Origin: Promerops cafer
Taxonomy: Eukaryota > Chordata > Aves > Passeriformes > Nectariniidae
Assembly: GCA_013398275.1 (NCBI GenBank)
Contig: VZSE01004138.1
Location: forward strand, 25,215 to 89,214
Direction of reading: 5' to 3'
Length of the DNA stretch: 64,000 bases
A program made the translations under genes and the position numbers. The first letter of the stretch is position 1. Each line of letters begins with the position of its first letter. The notes under the pieces were generated by a model. The model ran no database searches. It had not been told where the DNA came from and was given only the letters and a program-made list of their open reading frames with translations. This document shows positions 1 through 13,491 of the stretch, in pieces.

Positions 1-3000
1 ATAACCCAAATTCAGATGCTAAATGTGATGCCAGAAAACATAGCAATACATATTTTATTGCTAGAAACTTGTGCTCTTCAGATGTAGCTTTGATTTAATA
101 TCTGTTTGGGCACTGGAGTTTAGCTGATTAAACTTTTAGTCAAGAAGATGAGTAATAAGAATTTAAACTATATGGTTTTCAAACTGCAAATTAGTGATCT
201 GACTGGTTTTCGCTTAGAACAATGTAAAAGTACTGAAGTATTTAATTTACTAGTATAGCAGGCAGTGCCTTAATCAACTTAAATTTCTTCTTCTCTTTTC
301 ATTCTTTCAGTAGATTAACAGAGCAGTATAAATGGATACAGTTCATACTACTTTGACTGAGCTTTTAGACTGAGTGTAATTTATAATGTAAATGTGGGGG
401 GGAAAATTCTTTCACAAATTAGGACCTCTTCACAGATCCTGACCTGATTGGTACTGTTGCTGAAATCAAGCTTTTACAGACTAAGAACATTGTGATCACA
501 AGATGAACTTTTGAGAAGATACCAAAATTCAAGCATGCGTATCAAAAAGAATGAATCTGGTATGTCTTTCAGAGTGAATTCCCTGGCCTGATCAAATGCA
601 ATCTGCTAATCTGGGAAAGAAAGATAATGGATGAAACCTACAGTGATCATTGGGAAACCTCAGTGACATAAGAACAGTTTCATATTGGAGCAACACATTT
701 CTAATTTGATATTACTTTCTTAATAACCTTGACTAAATATTACAGACTGCAATGTGGACACCCTCAAATATTTGCCTGTAATATGAAGAACAGACTATGC
801 ACATTGGAGGAGCTGAATCAGTGCAAGATACTTTTTATGAGAAATACATTTGCTAATCTAGCTGCAAAGCTAACTCCTCATGGCTGCAAGGCAGATGTTT
901 TAAAGAAGTTACTTGAAGTAAGGCTGAGAAGATCCCTTCTGGCAATGGGGACCCTGAGAGTAGTGCTGATGGGCAGCACTGTGCACACATTTCTTAGCTT
1001 TGCACTGTCAGTGCACTGCCAAACACTGGCATTACCTGAGGAGAAGGAGCCTCGTGGTCCATCTTGTCCTGCTGATGGATGCATGTACCTACAGGAGCAG
1101 GAACTAAAAGCCAACAGCCCCAGAGCAGCATTCAAGCACAATTCTACTCTGCATTCCGTGCCTTTTTACATAACTGAGCTGCTGCCGGTGTAAATCCATA
1201 GGCATGGTTGATTCCCCCAGTAAGTGAAATAAATGGCTATTCATTTCTAGTCCTGCTAGTGCTGCAAATGGAGTCCTAGAGAAGGGAGCTGCTTGCAATT
1301 TTGGCTTACCAGCACTGGCATGGCATCAGCTCAGCTCTGCCTGCAAAATCTTCATGACTGATGAGGCAGAAAGCAGGAAAGGCAGAGCTTTGGCTTTCGG
1401 ACCACAGACAAAGCTTCCAAAGCTTTCTTCTCTTTCTTTTGTTTCCAACAAAAATATATTAAAACAGAGTCACTGTAAGCAACATATATGCAAGCACACA
1501 CCATCTTTATGCTGTATGCAGGCAGAATCACAGTTTGAGATGGAGCACTTAAAAATAGAGTCCCTTCTCATAGTCTGTGTATTTTAGAGATGTGTTTTAG
1601 AGAGTACTCTCCACCCCACTGATGGCATTTCTGACATGGCATCAACCGCCGAAGCCTGCTTTCCTGCTGCTCCCTCTCTACTGTGTCTGACAGCATTTTT
1701 AGGATTTAACTGACCTAAAAATGGCTTCTGCCTGTTACTGAAAAGGCAAAAAAAAGGTTCCAGTAAAAACAGCACTTAGGGAGAAATTAGGATTAAAGAG
1801 CAGCCAGCACTTCAACCATGTAAATCTGAGTGATGTCAAACTGTCTGCAATGACAGAGCTCAAGAGCAATCTAATGGATGCTTTCTGCTGCTTCAAGTGA
1901 AGCATTTAAATGTTTTAATGTAAGGCTGTTTAAAATGCATATTCTATGCCACTTTAATTCAAGCTACAGTAGTGGCTTGATAAATCTCCTATTTCTGATT
2001 GGCACATAGCAAAAGATCTCCCACACCTCTGTGTATTGTATCCTGCAAATTTAAGAGCTTTTTTTTTTTTTTATACCATGTATCCTGCAACGTTTTTGTG
2101 TTGGAAAACCCGAACTTAAAAAATCAGTATCTCTAAAATTTTTGCTGTACCCTGCAGCCAGACCATAACATGTGGCACATTTGAAGGCCTAAAATTTGCA
2201 GCTTTAAAATTTCTCTGACTGGAATAATTAGATACCATCTTGTATGCCTGCTACAATGCTTCGCACATAAATTACTTACAAACCACCGTGAGATCCAAAC
2301 AACAATCTGACAGGGAAAAATAGGTATTAACTCCTATGAGTAATTTAGGAATGTCAAAACTATAAATTGTTGCCTTACTTTTTTCTTTTTATGATTTGTG
2401 ACACAAGAATGGATTACCTCCGCACTATTTTCTACTTTGGTTATGATTTTTGTCACTCAAATAAAGGCAGAGCAAGAAAGAATGAAAATAAATTATTATG
2501 GCTCGGTGTAAACTACTTGCATGAGAGTCTTAAACAGGAAATTAATAGAAAAAATATGGTCTTAAATTTCAATTCTAGTAATGAGAATTGTAACCTTAAG
2601 GGAAAAATGATGTAAAACTAACTGATGTGTATCTGGTTTTGGTACAATTATCCAATTCTCCAAGCTGCAACATCTGACAGCAACTCACATCTGATGATCT
2701 TGAAGTTCTAAAACTAATGACTAAAATTTTTACCTTTCCTCTCCATTGTTACAATTCATTCGCCTGGTGCCATTTTCCCATCTGGTGATAATTCTTGTCA
2801 CAGAAATGAAGAATTTGAAACCTTTTCCAGGTAATTTTTAACATTCTGCATTTGGTTCCGTTGCTAATTCTATCTCCACATTCATCTACAGGCACCATCT
2901 CTGAATACATATTGTAAAGGTTCACTGAGCCAACCAAATGAAATATGGAATATTAACAAGATGAAACTTCTTTTTCCTTGCTGAATGGTGTGTTACTACA

Positions 3001-3758
3001 TATCACTAGAAGACATCCCAATTCTTATAAATCACATTGTACCATGCATAAGAAAGGGGAATGACTCAGGAGAAAAGGAAAAATATCATTTGTGTGCTCT
3101 TAAAGTAATCTTAGAGTCACTCATAGATGCCTACAAGTATGATTGGACTGTGATATATAGGTGTATTTCACTAGTTGTGCAAGAGATTATATCAATGTAC
3201 TCTATTTTGACAACAGAATGATGTACTCCAGACAACTCTGCATCCCAATTCTGAGCCTTACTCCAAATTCCATCATAAAGCCAACGTTCCATGAATTCTG
3301 TTGTACAAAGGGTCAGCAAACTCACCGTGTCAGTCACAGAGCCTGTTAAGATTTCCTCAAGTGACTTTTCCTTCAGGTACTGAGAAGTTTCAGGGGGAGG
3401 GTGACAGTCTTTTCGTTTGCCAGTGAACTTGTCCTTCAGCTAAACCTCTCCTTGCAAAGAGATTTCTTGCAGGACAGAGCTGCCCCGTGCCCCTCTTTTT
3501 CTTGCAGAAGGTTTAAGTCTCTCAAGGCCTAAATCTCTGAAGGACAGAATTAATAACAGACTGCCAGGAAGTACCACAACCCAATTCCCATCCCTTTTCC
3601 CTCCAACACACATTACCAAGGTATGAAACACGCTGCAAACACAAGCTGAAACACTGGGAAATGCAAAACGTGGGTAGCCTGTGCTACTCTAAATACAGTT
3701 TAACTCCCTGGGGCAAAACTCTTTGAGAGGGATTGTGCTCAGCTCAGCCCAGGGAGCA

Positions 3759-3818
3759 GTCAATGCTCAGATAAATGGGCAGGCAGGGGTCAATGCTCAG
3801 ATAAATGGGCAGGCAGGC
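3759..3818. repeat. Tandem duplication, two 30-bp units
   Basis: Two adjacent copies (3759-3788 and 3789-3818) begin gtcaatgctcagataaatgg and continue with a gcaggcagg stretch. They differ only at the last base. The near identity points to a recent duplication, probably by replication slippage. No coding meaning is apparent. Confidence 0.93.
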
Positions 3819-6149
3819 ACGCTCCATGTCCTTCCCTGTGTTACATGTGTGGCCCCAGGCTCCCTTTAGTCCGCTAATGCAGAGCCCTGAATGTGGGCGT
3901 GGTTCATGGCCACTCAGCCACTTAAACAAACAAGGAGGTGTATGTTGACACCTGGAAAAAAAACTCTCACAAGTGTCCCTCATCATTTTAGACCAGGATT
4001 TTTAAAATGGGGAGCTTCCCTGAAAATTGAGTTGCTTCAAGAGATTTTCTCCTATTTTAAGATGTTACCCATCTTTTGTGTGGAAGAAGGACTTCCTTAA
4101 CCCTGTTCATTTTTGGCTTTGTTGGTAACTCTGGTATGAGGGATTTGTGCAACGGCATAATACTTGCCAACAACCCTGTGGGTCCTAAACCCCACGCAAT
4201 TCTGCAATATCAAAACTTCATGGACTCATTTTAGTATTTTCCCACCATCCCTCTGTATAGAGGTGCAAAACACAGAGCATGTAGGAATTTAGTCACACAA
4301 AGAGGTGTCATTCTTATCACAAACCAGGTTTCCTAGGTGTTTGAAATGTTTCAATATTGTTATTCTTCTACTTAAAATGCTTCTGGTTTTATGTCTAACA
4401 TGACATGTTGCTTCAATGCTACCAATAAGCCAGAGAAGCATTTGCAGTATCTCTGCTGCATTATGAACTTTCACAGTATGCAGATCTGTCCATCCAGTCA
4501 CCTCCAAACCTGATGTAACAACTGTCTGTCATTTTTCATTCGATCAGAAGTTTATTACTTATTCAAAGCAATTTTAGTAAACTGTTTTCTACTTTTACTA
4601 GATGGAAAACTGCAGAAGGTAAACAGTATGAGTTTAACTTTTTTCTAACAGAAATAACGTACACATTGTACTACAACCTAAAAAACCAGATTACTGATAT
4701 TTGAGATTCACTTGTAATTCTATTTTTCTCCTTAGAAAGGACAGAACAGAGCATCATGGGCTGGGAAGTTTGCCTTTCTTTTCCATTCCTATACATTATA
4801 TTTGCATTTACAGTGTAGTGTTTAAAAAACACAGTATAGTAGCTGTGGAATATGGTCTTGCATCTGGACACCATCCATTTTCAAGAAATGCCATTTACAT
4901 GATTTAATTTGAATCTATTCTGGGGAGAAACCAGGATTTCCAACACTATCAGTTTAAAATTTGGCTATTTTTCTCCTCCTTTGTTTATAAAGTCCTGTAG
5001 ATTTATGGGAAGAAAAAGCTGTTCTGAACGTGATGTGTTTATAATCAACAAGATGGTCTAGAGAGATTTGTACTTTCAGAAATTTGGATTGAATTTCAGC
5101 TGTGTCTCAACACAGTGATTGATTATTTCAAAAATAATTCTCAAAAATAATTTTACCTTCAGCTCAAGTCTATCAGACCAGACAATTCAAAATGTTTTAA
5201 AAAGCCAGGCTATTTTAACCACTTTGCACAATGCCAGTCTACCAGATGGAGAAAGAAAACCCTAGCAAGAAAATAATGGGATTATTATGTTACTTTAAAC
5301 CGTGGAAGTCTCTTCATAGATAAAAACATCTGCTGTGTCTATGTGTGTGCATATGTTTAACAAAAAAAATGCTGGCTTGTCTGTGTGCACATGTGTACAT
5401 GTCTGTATATAGTCTAAGAGCTGAAGGCTTTTCATTTTAGAAAATTATTTAAGACAAAGCCAATTTTTTTTTCATGTTCATATAAATCTCGCTGATGTTC
5501 CCATGGAAAAGAAAAATATTAAAGAGTGAAAGAAGTTCTGCTAACACATGAATTAATGAAGTCTAGTTTCTTATGAGTTTAGTCTGCCTGTTCCTTATGT
5601 CAAAGTCAGAGAAGGTCAGGCTAACATCTTCCCAACAGCTAGAGAACAAAAAGGGACCTCTCTCATCCAAGAGGGAAGGAGCAGCCAGTGGCACAACAAT
5701 GGGGTCACACAAACAGACAGATGGACCGCTTCACTTGCTCCATCTCCCCTGCCCTCCCCTTCTTCCCTCCATCTCCTCTGCCATTTCCCTGTATGATTCT
5801 ACAAGTCTAGTTTCCATAGGAAACCACGCTAACCAGTCTGTCGAAACATCAATATCGAGACTCACCATTCCCTGTGGGAAGTGCGTCACCGTACAGCGTA
5901 ACAAACCGCTGGAAGGCAGCGCCGTGGTGTTATTTTCTGTTCCACAGGAGAAACAATAAACGTCACAAGCACCTTTTTTTCTCTTTGTCTCCCCACCAGC
6001 AACTCTGGAGTGAGAAAATGCATGAGAAGCAGTGCATTTAATGGTGAGAGACATCACTATGACCAAGGGGATAAAAAGCTTTAGAGCTGCAATCCGGGGA
6101 GAAACATTTTCCCTTCCTCTTACCAGTACAGCTGTGCTCGTGCTGGCAG

Positions 6150-6176
6150 CCAAGCCCTGCCAGGGCAGGGGCTTGG
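6150..6176. repeat. Short GC-rich inverted repeat (hairpin)
   Basis: The arm ccaagccctgcc (6150-6161) is followed after two bases by its reverse complement with one extra G (6164-6176). It lies in a locally GC-richer patch (about 6120-6340). It may be a chance hairpin; no flanking RNA-gene signal was seen. Confidence 0.6.
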
Positions 6177-9100
6177 GCAAAGACCCTGGCACACATTTCC
6201 TCTGCTCTTACCCTGGGGCAGAGCCCACAGCTGCATTTTGGCCTCTCAGGATAGTGCAGGGACTGTTCCCCTCAGGCGGGCTCGGCGCAGCCTTCCTGTT
6301 TGTGAGGAGAGTTCAGCTCTGTGAGCCTGTGAGATGTTGTGCATTTTGCCTTCTGGGTGTCAAGGAGCCTGAAGTAATTTTATTTTTTTTTTTCACAAAT
6401 ACAAATGTAGGCTGCAAGTCCAGCTCCTAAGGCTAACATAATGTGACAAAGTGCTCTTCTACCACAGGTCAAGAAAAGTAATTTGTTCTGTACTGACTTA
6501 GTTTTCAGAATATTATTTTAAGCAACAGATGGATTACTGAGATTCCAGGCTGTCCTAATACAGAGGCAAAAAGACCAAACCTGTGTCAATCAGGCACATA
6601 GATTGAATTTCCTACTTATGTGAAATACCACTCTTATGTAGCATCCTAAATCTCAGCCTCAGCCAAAATTTCAGATCGTTCTTTCCTCTTCATCAGAGTT
6701 GTTCTTATTTCTTTATCAAGAAATGTGCTTACCTTCACACCCTTTTACAGTCAGAGTCAGCATATTTCATGGGGTTTAAATAGCTGCGTGTAAGATTTGT
6801 AATTTTTGGAGTAGCACAGGTATGTCAGCTCCCCCAGACTGTTAGAAAGTTTATTTCAATTGAGCTGGCATCTATTTTGGGTAGCATTGCAGACTAGTTG
6901 GTGGGTCTTAATCCCAAACTGAATCTAGCAATGCTAGCTCAAAAATGTAGCTGGTCAGGATTACTTCACACAGACTGAAAAACTATATATTATAAATTAT
7001 ACATTATACTGTGTATGGTATTAATCAACTCCTGACCATCCCAGCTCTGGATAAAGCAGCTGGATGAAAAAAAAAAGCCACTGGCAACACAAGAAACCAG
7101 ACACGACTCTGGTCCAAACTGCATCTCCACAGACAAGACTGAGCCAAAAGTCACATTCTGTTGCCAGCACCTCTACAGGACTTCAGAAGTGATTGCAATT
7201 TAAAGAGATTTTACAGAGACTATATCACAAAATTAATGATCTTTAGAGAAGAATGAACAGAATTACAGATTTTAAACATCATTTATTTTATTCATAGTTG
7301 TTGGCGATTTTTTGTTTGGCCTTTTAGGTTTTTAATATTTTTTTTTTCCCCTGTATTTGAGAGCTCACAGGTGGCAACATGCGGGAAAAGAAATAGCAAA
7401 TGGAAAACCTGGAAATGGAACAATATGCACGGTCTTGTGACTCAAGAAAAATGTCCTTGGGATCAGGCACAGATGCAAAGAACCCTACAGAGTTAATAAT
7501 ACTGAAATTAGTTTCTTGAATTTCAACTTTTAGCTGCAAAATATAGCAATTTAATATCAGGGGACACCACTAATATTATTTTGCCTTTTTTTTTCTGAAG
7601 ATCAGTGAAAAAGATGGGAAACAGAACACACATCCCAATCCAACTCTTGCAGTTCAAATAACCACAGGCAATTAGTTGTGTATGTCCACAATCACTACCA
7701 AAAATTTACAGAAAAAATCTGAACAATGTTTCTCCTGACCAGTTTTATTCAGATTATATAGCTATTGAAAATACATTTTATATTCATGTTTTATGTGTGC
7801 TCTCTGGGGAAATTTAAGAAAAACCATGATGAACAATAACCTGGGTTTAATGAAAATAATAATACAGATGTAGATTGACCTGATTTTAGTCATGCTCTGT
7901 ACATTTGGGAAGCACTAGAAACAATCAATAGGGCTCATATAACTAATAGATAAACTCAAATTTCTGGCACTTTCCTGCACACACTAGGCAAAATCTGTTA
8001 TGGAATAAAAAATGAAACAGGCAACAAAAGAGGACTTTTTATTTCCTAAAACATGCAGTGTAACAGTCATAAGAAAAAATTAAAAATGAGAAAAAATTCA
8101 TTTTAAAGACTATTATTTCTAGTGTTTTGCCATTAGCATCCAAATCCTGAAAATAAGAAATAGCAGATGCTTGGAAGCAGGATCTAAAAATAGAAGAGCA
8201 TTTTATTGCAATAGGAAGCTGAAAAGGTATAGATGAGTGCTGAAATAAGAGAAACAATTTAAGGAGTATTTTCACTTGATGTGATTTGCAAGGAACACTA
8301 CAGAAATTCAGAACAGGTGTCAGGAACTCAGTGGAAATGCATCTCTTAAATCTACACTCACATTTGCCCTCTTGCTTTCACAAACCAGTTGCTCACAGGG
8401 AAAATTCTTAAATACATATTCCAGTGTCCTGGTCATTTCTCAAATAGACTTCCTAAGAATTTGGATCCATATAAACTCTGATTTTGCAAACATATACAAC
8501 AGCATCAGGAAGCTCTGCTGGTTTCAACTGGCATGAGTTTAAACATCCCCTTTGCAAATAGCATCCAAAGGCATGCGAGGATGCTTTTAATTAAGAGATC
8601 TAAAATTAAGTATCAAACAACATATCCAAGTCTTAGTCTGATCAGGAAATGATGCTTGGATCTCTCTTTACATCAGTTCCTTCTTCCCCTTCTGCCTCTC
8701 TTGTCCTTGTCCTGTACTCAACCACAATTTTCCTCAGCTAATGCTGCATGCTGAAGTGTGCAGAAAGGCAAAATGTGTTCCAAAGGAATTCAATAAAAAA
8801 GCTGTTCCCCTGCATTAAGCCACCAGTATTAACCTTCTCTAATTCTTTTAATGTACTGTTCTTGGATTAAGGATTTTTTTATTGTACTATAATATTAAAT
8901 GCTCCCCATCTGTTCAGAAGGGTAGTGCCATTCTTCAGCAGCATGAATAAACTGAGGGATTTGCTGAGAGGGTGATTTTTGGGGCTTTGCTGCTGTTGGC
9001 TGATGCTTTCATCATAACCACTGTATAAATATAACCAATTGTATGTGGCAATTGGAACAGATAAAAGAATGGCACTGACTGAGCCCTATGGGTAATGTGT

Positions 9101-11797
9101 GAACGTTCTGGAATGAGACAGTCTGGTCTGTTTCCCAGAAAGATCTTCCATTAGTGATATTGTGATAATTTCCATGATTATGAGGAGTTTATTATGTTAA
9201 GGCAGTAAAAGCACACCCCTCCCGAGTTTTATTTATTGTCTGCCCTAATTTTGTTATTTCAGTTTAACACATTTATGTTTGAAGCGTAATAGTGTTTTGA
9301 ATTCATGCCCAGCTTACATCATAAAATTTCATTTGCTAAGATGGCTTTCTTTTATTATCTAGTGTCTTCTGAAAGGACAAACACAGCTCTGGAATTTTCC
9401 TTCTCTAATCATGTTACTAAAATATATTAAAAAACCCTTTAGAGATTAATGTGATCTGGTTGTGCAGATATGATAGAGTTCTTACCACCTAGAACCTTCA
9501 GTAAAAAATCCACATAATGAAGGAGAACGACAGTTCTCCATAAATCTAGTTTGATATCTGAAACCTCCATTAACAAAAAAAGGCATCTATCGCTAAGAAG
9601 GAACAAGAAAAAAACCATTATTTTCACAGTATCTCAGTATATTAATCTGAAAGATAAAAACCTGTTTCATACAGAAATATTGGCATGTCATCCTAGCCAT
9701 TCCTTCAATTTTCATCATTAAATGTATTTAATGTATTCATAACACATAACATGTATGTCCATGGATTACAGGACCCAACAATTTAAAGCCTCAAAGTCTT
9801 CCCCTAAAATAATCAAATTCTATGCATCATCTTCCCTTAAGTGTGGAACTGCAGCTGATGATGGCAGTGTGTCCCAAACACTAAAGCAAACTGTTGAATT
9901 TACCCCACCTCTGTACTCCCCCACTCATATTTTGTAACCTGGCTGTAAAATCCTTGTCCTCTTTGGGCTGGAATTGAATGTGAAGATGAACTGGTACACC
10001 AGAATCAGCTTTTCTCCTCCCTGTGTGATTTCACTGGCCTTTCTGGATGCAGGGACTGATGCCCCCAGACTCCATCCTCACCATGGACTAAATATTGCTC
10101 TTCTCCCTCTCACCTCCAAGCTCATTGTTTACAGAAACTGCCTGAGGCCCCTTCCCCTCCACACCAGCCAAAATCCAGCTGTTAATAGAAATTCCTCTTG
10201 ACAGTCTGCAGTGACCTTCTCCTTTCCAGGCTCTGATCCATCACTAGATTTCCATACCCTCTGACCCGTCAGTCACCCTTAACACTTTTCTACCTTACTT
10301 ATACTTCTTTTCATTCTTCTGCTAGCCTGACTTCTCTCATCTCACCTTTTGCTTCTTACTCTGTTCGTGGCCTGGCTGTTCTTTTAACTCTTCCTTGCAG
10401 AACCTGTCTCATTCCCCCTCTGGTTTTAACTAAGGTGCCTCATTAGGCTCAACCTCTGACTGAGCACCTTTTCCCTCTTCACACCAATAGCACCTGTAAT
10501 CCCTTTGTCCAAAGTTTTGCCCAAGGATGTCAATTCTGACAACTCTGATTCAGGGGGTTTGATGCTCTAAATGAATCACTACAGTTGAAATTTGGAAACC
10601 AAGCCGTTGGTTCAGAGGAAAGCTGTTACTGCTTCCGAGCAGAGCAAACAACAAACTTAATACAAAAAATCCGATTTTTCTCCCACAGATCAATTTATCT
10701 GTGACTCTGAGGAAGATCTTTTGAAATGTTAATAAACTGTATGGGATTAAGGTGTCTTGAAGACACCAGTGTCCTCATGAATTCCTGCAGTAAACCATGA
10801 CAGAGTAAGGAAATGATATGATGAATAAAGATGCTGAGTGAAGTCCAGCCTCAAAGGGATCAGAGATGAAGTGTAAAGGTGCCCATTTGAAAGGGAAGCT
10901 GAAACATTTAGCTTATCTAGCTAAATATATTATGGCTATCTTAGCATTATTTTTAAAATAGCAGAACCATATTTAGCTAATGCTCCACAAATTGAACTAA
11001 TTAAGCTGTATTTAAAGTGTTTTCTTTAAAATTGATAATGCTCTATTTCCAGCAGATCAGACTAATGAGGCAAGTACTTAATTTTTGAAGTTATTTTTTA
11101 AGAATTTGCATAAATTGGCATGGCTACAGGACTTTAATACTTACTTGGAACATCTAGACTGCTCTGTGTTGATACTAAGCTAGAGAGGCGATATGGTAGG
11201 TGAGGAGGGCAAGCAAGCCTTTACCACACATTGCTGATAAAACAGGTCAAAGTAAATTTTATTTTCACAGTTCCAGGGCTACAATCCATCACAAGTCTGC
11301 CCAGACAAAAAGCTAAGCAAACTTGCAGAGAGAAATGGAAACCCAGTTTTTCCTTTTACCTTACTTATTTACATTGCTGCTCTTCATCTCTTGTATCTGG
11401 TGGCATTTTTTTAATCACGGCACACATGCCATTTCTCACTTACTAAACCAAACTCTAACCTGGAGTCTTAATATTAGGAATAGAACAAAAAATGCCAGCT
11501 GAAAGTAATGAACTTGAAGCACTTCTTGAAAAAAAAAATGGTTATAGAGAAGACAGAAAACCTTCAGGACCCTGGTTCTTAAATCACCCAAGTCTCACAT
11601 TTACATCTGCACAGAACACGTGGTTGGATCAGTTCTGCTGCACAGAGTGGCTCTAGGGAATGCCGTGTTCTGCTCCCATACTTTTGGGGCAAAAACTTGT
11701 GTTTAATGCATGTAGTTACATCAAGGAGGTGACTGAGTTACAAGGAGCAGAAAGTATGGGTAAAACCCCCTTCTGCCCATTTTTGATATTCCAGGCC

Positions 11798-11835
11798 AAT
11801 ATCTCCCTTCCCACTTTCGAAGGAAGGGAGATGTT
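11798..11835. repeat. Inverted repeat with 11-bp perfect arms
   Basis: atctcccttcc (11801-11811) and its exact reverse complement (11822-11832) flank a 10-base spacer. Pairing can be extended by about three bases outward if one G-T wobble is allowed. As RNA this would fold into a short stem-loop. It is much smaller than a typical microRNA precursor, so I call it only a repeat. Confidence 0.75.
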
Positions 11836-13397
11836 TTGTTTTGTTTTTTCCAAAACTGCTTTCCATGTCCATAGACACAGGGGAAGCAGGGAAGGCTCAG
11901 AGAAGGAATTTGAGCCATTCTAACTCCCTGTCAGCACACACCTGATGTTCAAAGCTGTCTCCAGCCCACAGCACCTGTTCACAGAGCTGTGTTTCTGGTC
12001 TGGTTGTTAAAGCCTGTGTAAACCTAAGAAGATTAACAATATGCCAAAAGATACATGAAGGCAAATGAATTAAATTTGACTAACCTACCCTTCTAAGTCT
12101 GGTTTGCACTGAAAATGTCTGGCTGGTATTGGAAGACATATTTGTAAATTACCCGCGCAATATTTCACCAATATAATCTTCCTTTCCAATGTCTACTTTA
12201 AAGAACTCCAATTATTTTTTAATTAAAATTCACTAAAACCAAACAGACCAATTAAAATTTTGTCAATACTATCCCTCCTTTCAAGGCAGCACAGTTTGAG
12301 ACAACACAGATCCATCAGGTGTCACCAGACAGAAACCTCGAATCAAAGTAATTTGTTTAAAGACCATAAACATTTATTTAGAGGCCCTTATTAAACCACA
12401 GAGCAGTTTCAGCAGCTATAAAGCACTTGGTAAGTTCTAAACTGGAGTAAAACACCTTTAAAGAAACATAGCTTAATAAAATTAACAGTTTCACCAAACA
12501 CTCTTGCAGCAGAAATCAAACACAAACACCCATTTAGTGAGAGATAATTAAATATATGTATTTTTTACTATTATTTTTTAAGAGTTGGCAAGTCTAATTC
12601 TTTGAAATCAGGGCTGGTCTTTCCCTAAAAATCAATTACTCCCATACTGCCTACTATGGAAGATCTGGAATTTCTTCTAAATTGCTTTCAGATACAAGTG
12701 CACATTCATCGCTGAGTCTCTGCTGGTAAAAAACTTCTCAAAATAAAGCCATTTTGAGGAAAAAACAGTTCCCACTCATCCAATCATACCTTTTGCTACA
12801 CTTGCAACAATTTCTGCAAAGCCTTACTGCTCATATCAAGAGCAAACATTTTGATTAATTTTGACTACAGCTTGTACAGAAAAAAGTCTGCAGAATCCTA
12901 ACATGCTATTTTTGGAAAGTTTTAAATGTTTTCTATTTTAAGTGTACCTCTGTAAAACTGTAATGAAAGCCCTGCAAGATCACAGCTAACAGAAATTAAA
13001 GCTGGAATGCCTAGATCTTAAATGTAGGGAGTTTGTTAATTTTGTAAGAACTCTATCATTTCATTGCATTATTTTCTAATTCTCCAGCAAAGCTTTCCTA
13101 CAATGTTCAGTCTAAGAAAGAAGTTTAATCTACTTGAATGCCTGACAATCTGCCAGAACTTTTCTGCTAAAGCTTTCATTTAGAATTATATTGAAAAGAG
13201 AAGCTGAGTAAAAGAGAACAGAACTGGGAGTGCTTTGAGGCATTTTCCCAGTATTTCTGTGTTTATCCACATCTTCTGTGAGACATAAATCAATGGTAAA
13301 AGTGCAGCTACCTGGTGCTATTGTCCAAATGTGCAGGCTCTAACTTTTGATATTACAGGCAAGAAATCTTTCTCACATCCTTTTCTATTTTGTTGCT

Positions 13398-13491
13398 AAA
13401 AAAAAAAAAAAAAAAAAAAAANNNNNNNNNNNNNNNNNNNNNNNNNNNNNNNNNNNNNNNNNNNNNAAAAAAAAAAAAAAAAAAAAAAAAA
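13398..13491. other. Assembly gap (45 N) inside a poly-A tract
   Basis: Twenty-four A residues (13398-13421) are followed by 45 N (13422-13466) and then 25 A residues (13467-13491). The gap marks a place where assembly across the homopolymer failed. The real length and content are unknown, and the N count may be only an estimate. A long A-tract could be the tail of a retroposed sequence, but nothing recognisable lies upstream or downstream of it. Confidence 0.95.

Larger units (their letters stand above)
1..13397. other. AT-rich non-coding stretch, no gene recognised
   Basis: All six frames are broken by frequent stops. The longest open stretches (near 780-1193, 5573-6430 and 11660-11923) show no domain, signal peptide, membrane segment or splice-flanked exon structure that I recognise. 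The sequence is AT-rich with short A and T runs. Recognisable structure is limited to a 30-bp tandem duplication near 3.76 kb, a small GC-rich hairpin near 6.16 kb and a perfect inverted repeat near 11.8 kb. I see no CR1 end, LTR or tRNA-derived SINE. It could be intergenic or intronic; nothing here decides between the two. Confidence 0.7.

Noticed and set aside
729..1193. Open plus-strand frame of about 150 codons
   Set aside because: It opens with TTG; the first ATG is at 783. The translation has no recognisable domain, signal or splice context, and the composition equals the surrounding non-coding DNA.
5573..6430. Overlapping open frames on both strands (128, 153 and 132 codons)
   Set aside because: They occupy a locally GC-richer patch, overlap one another on opposite strands, and show no recognisable protein feature.
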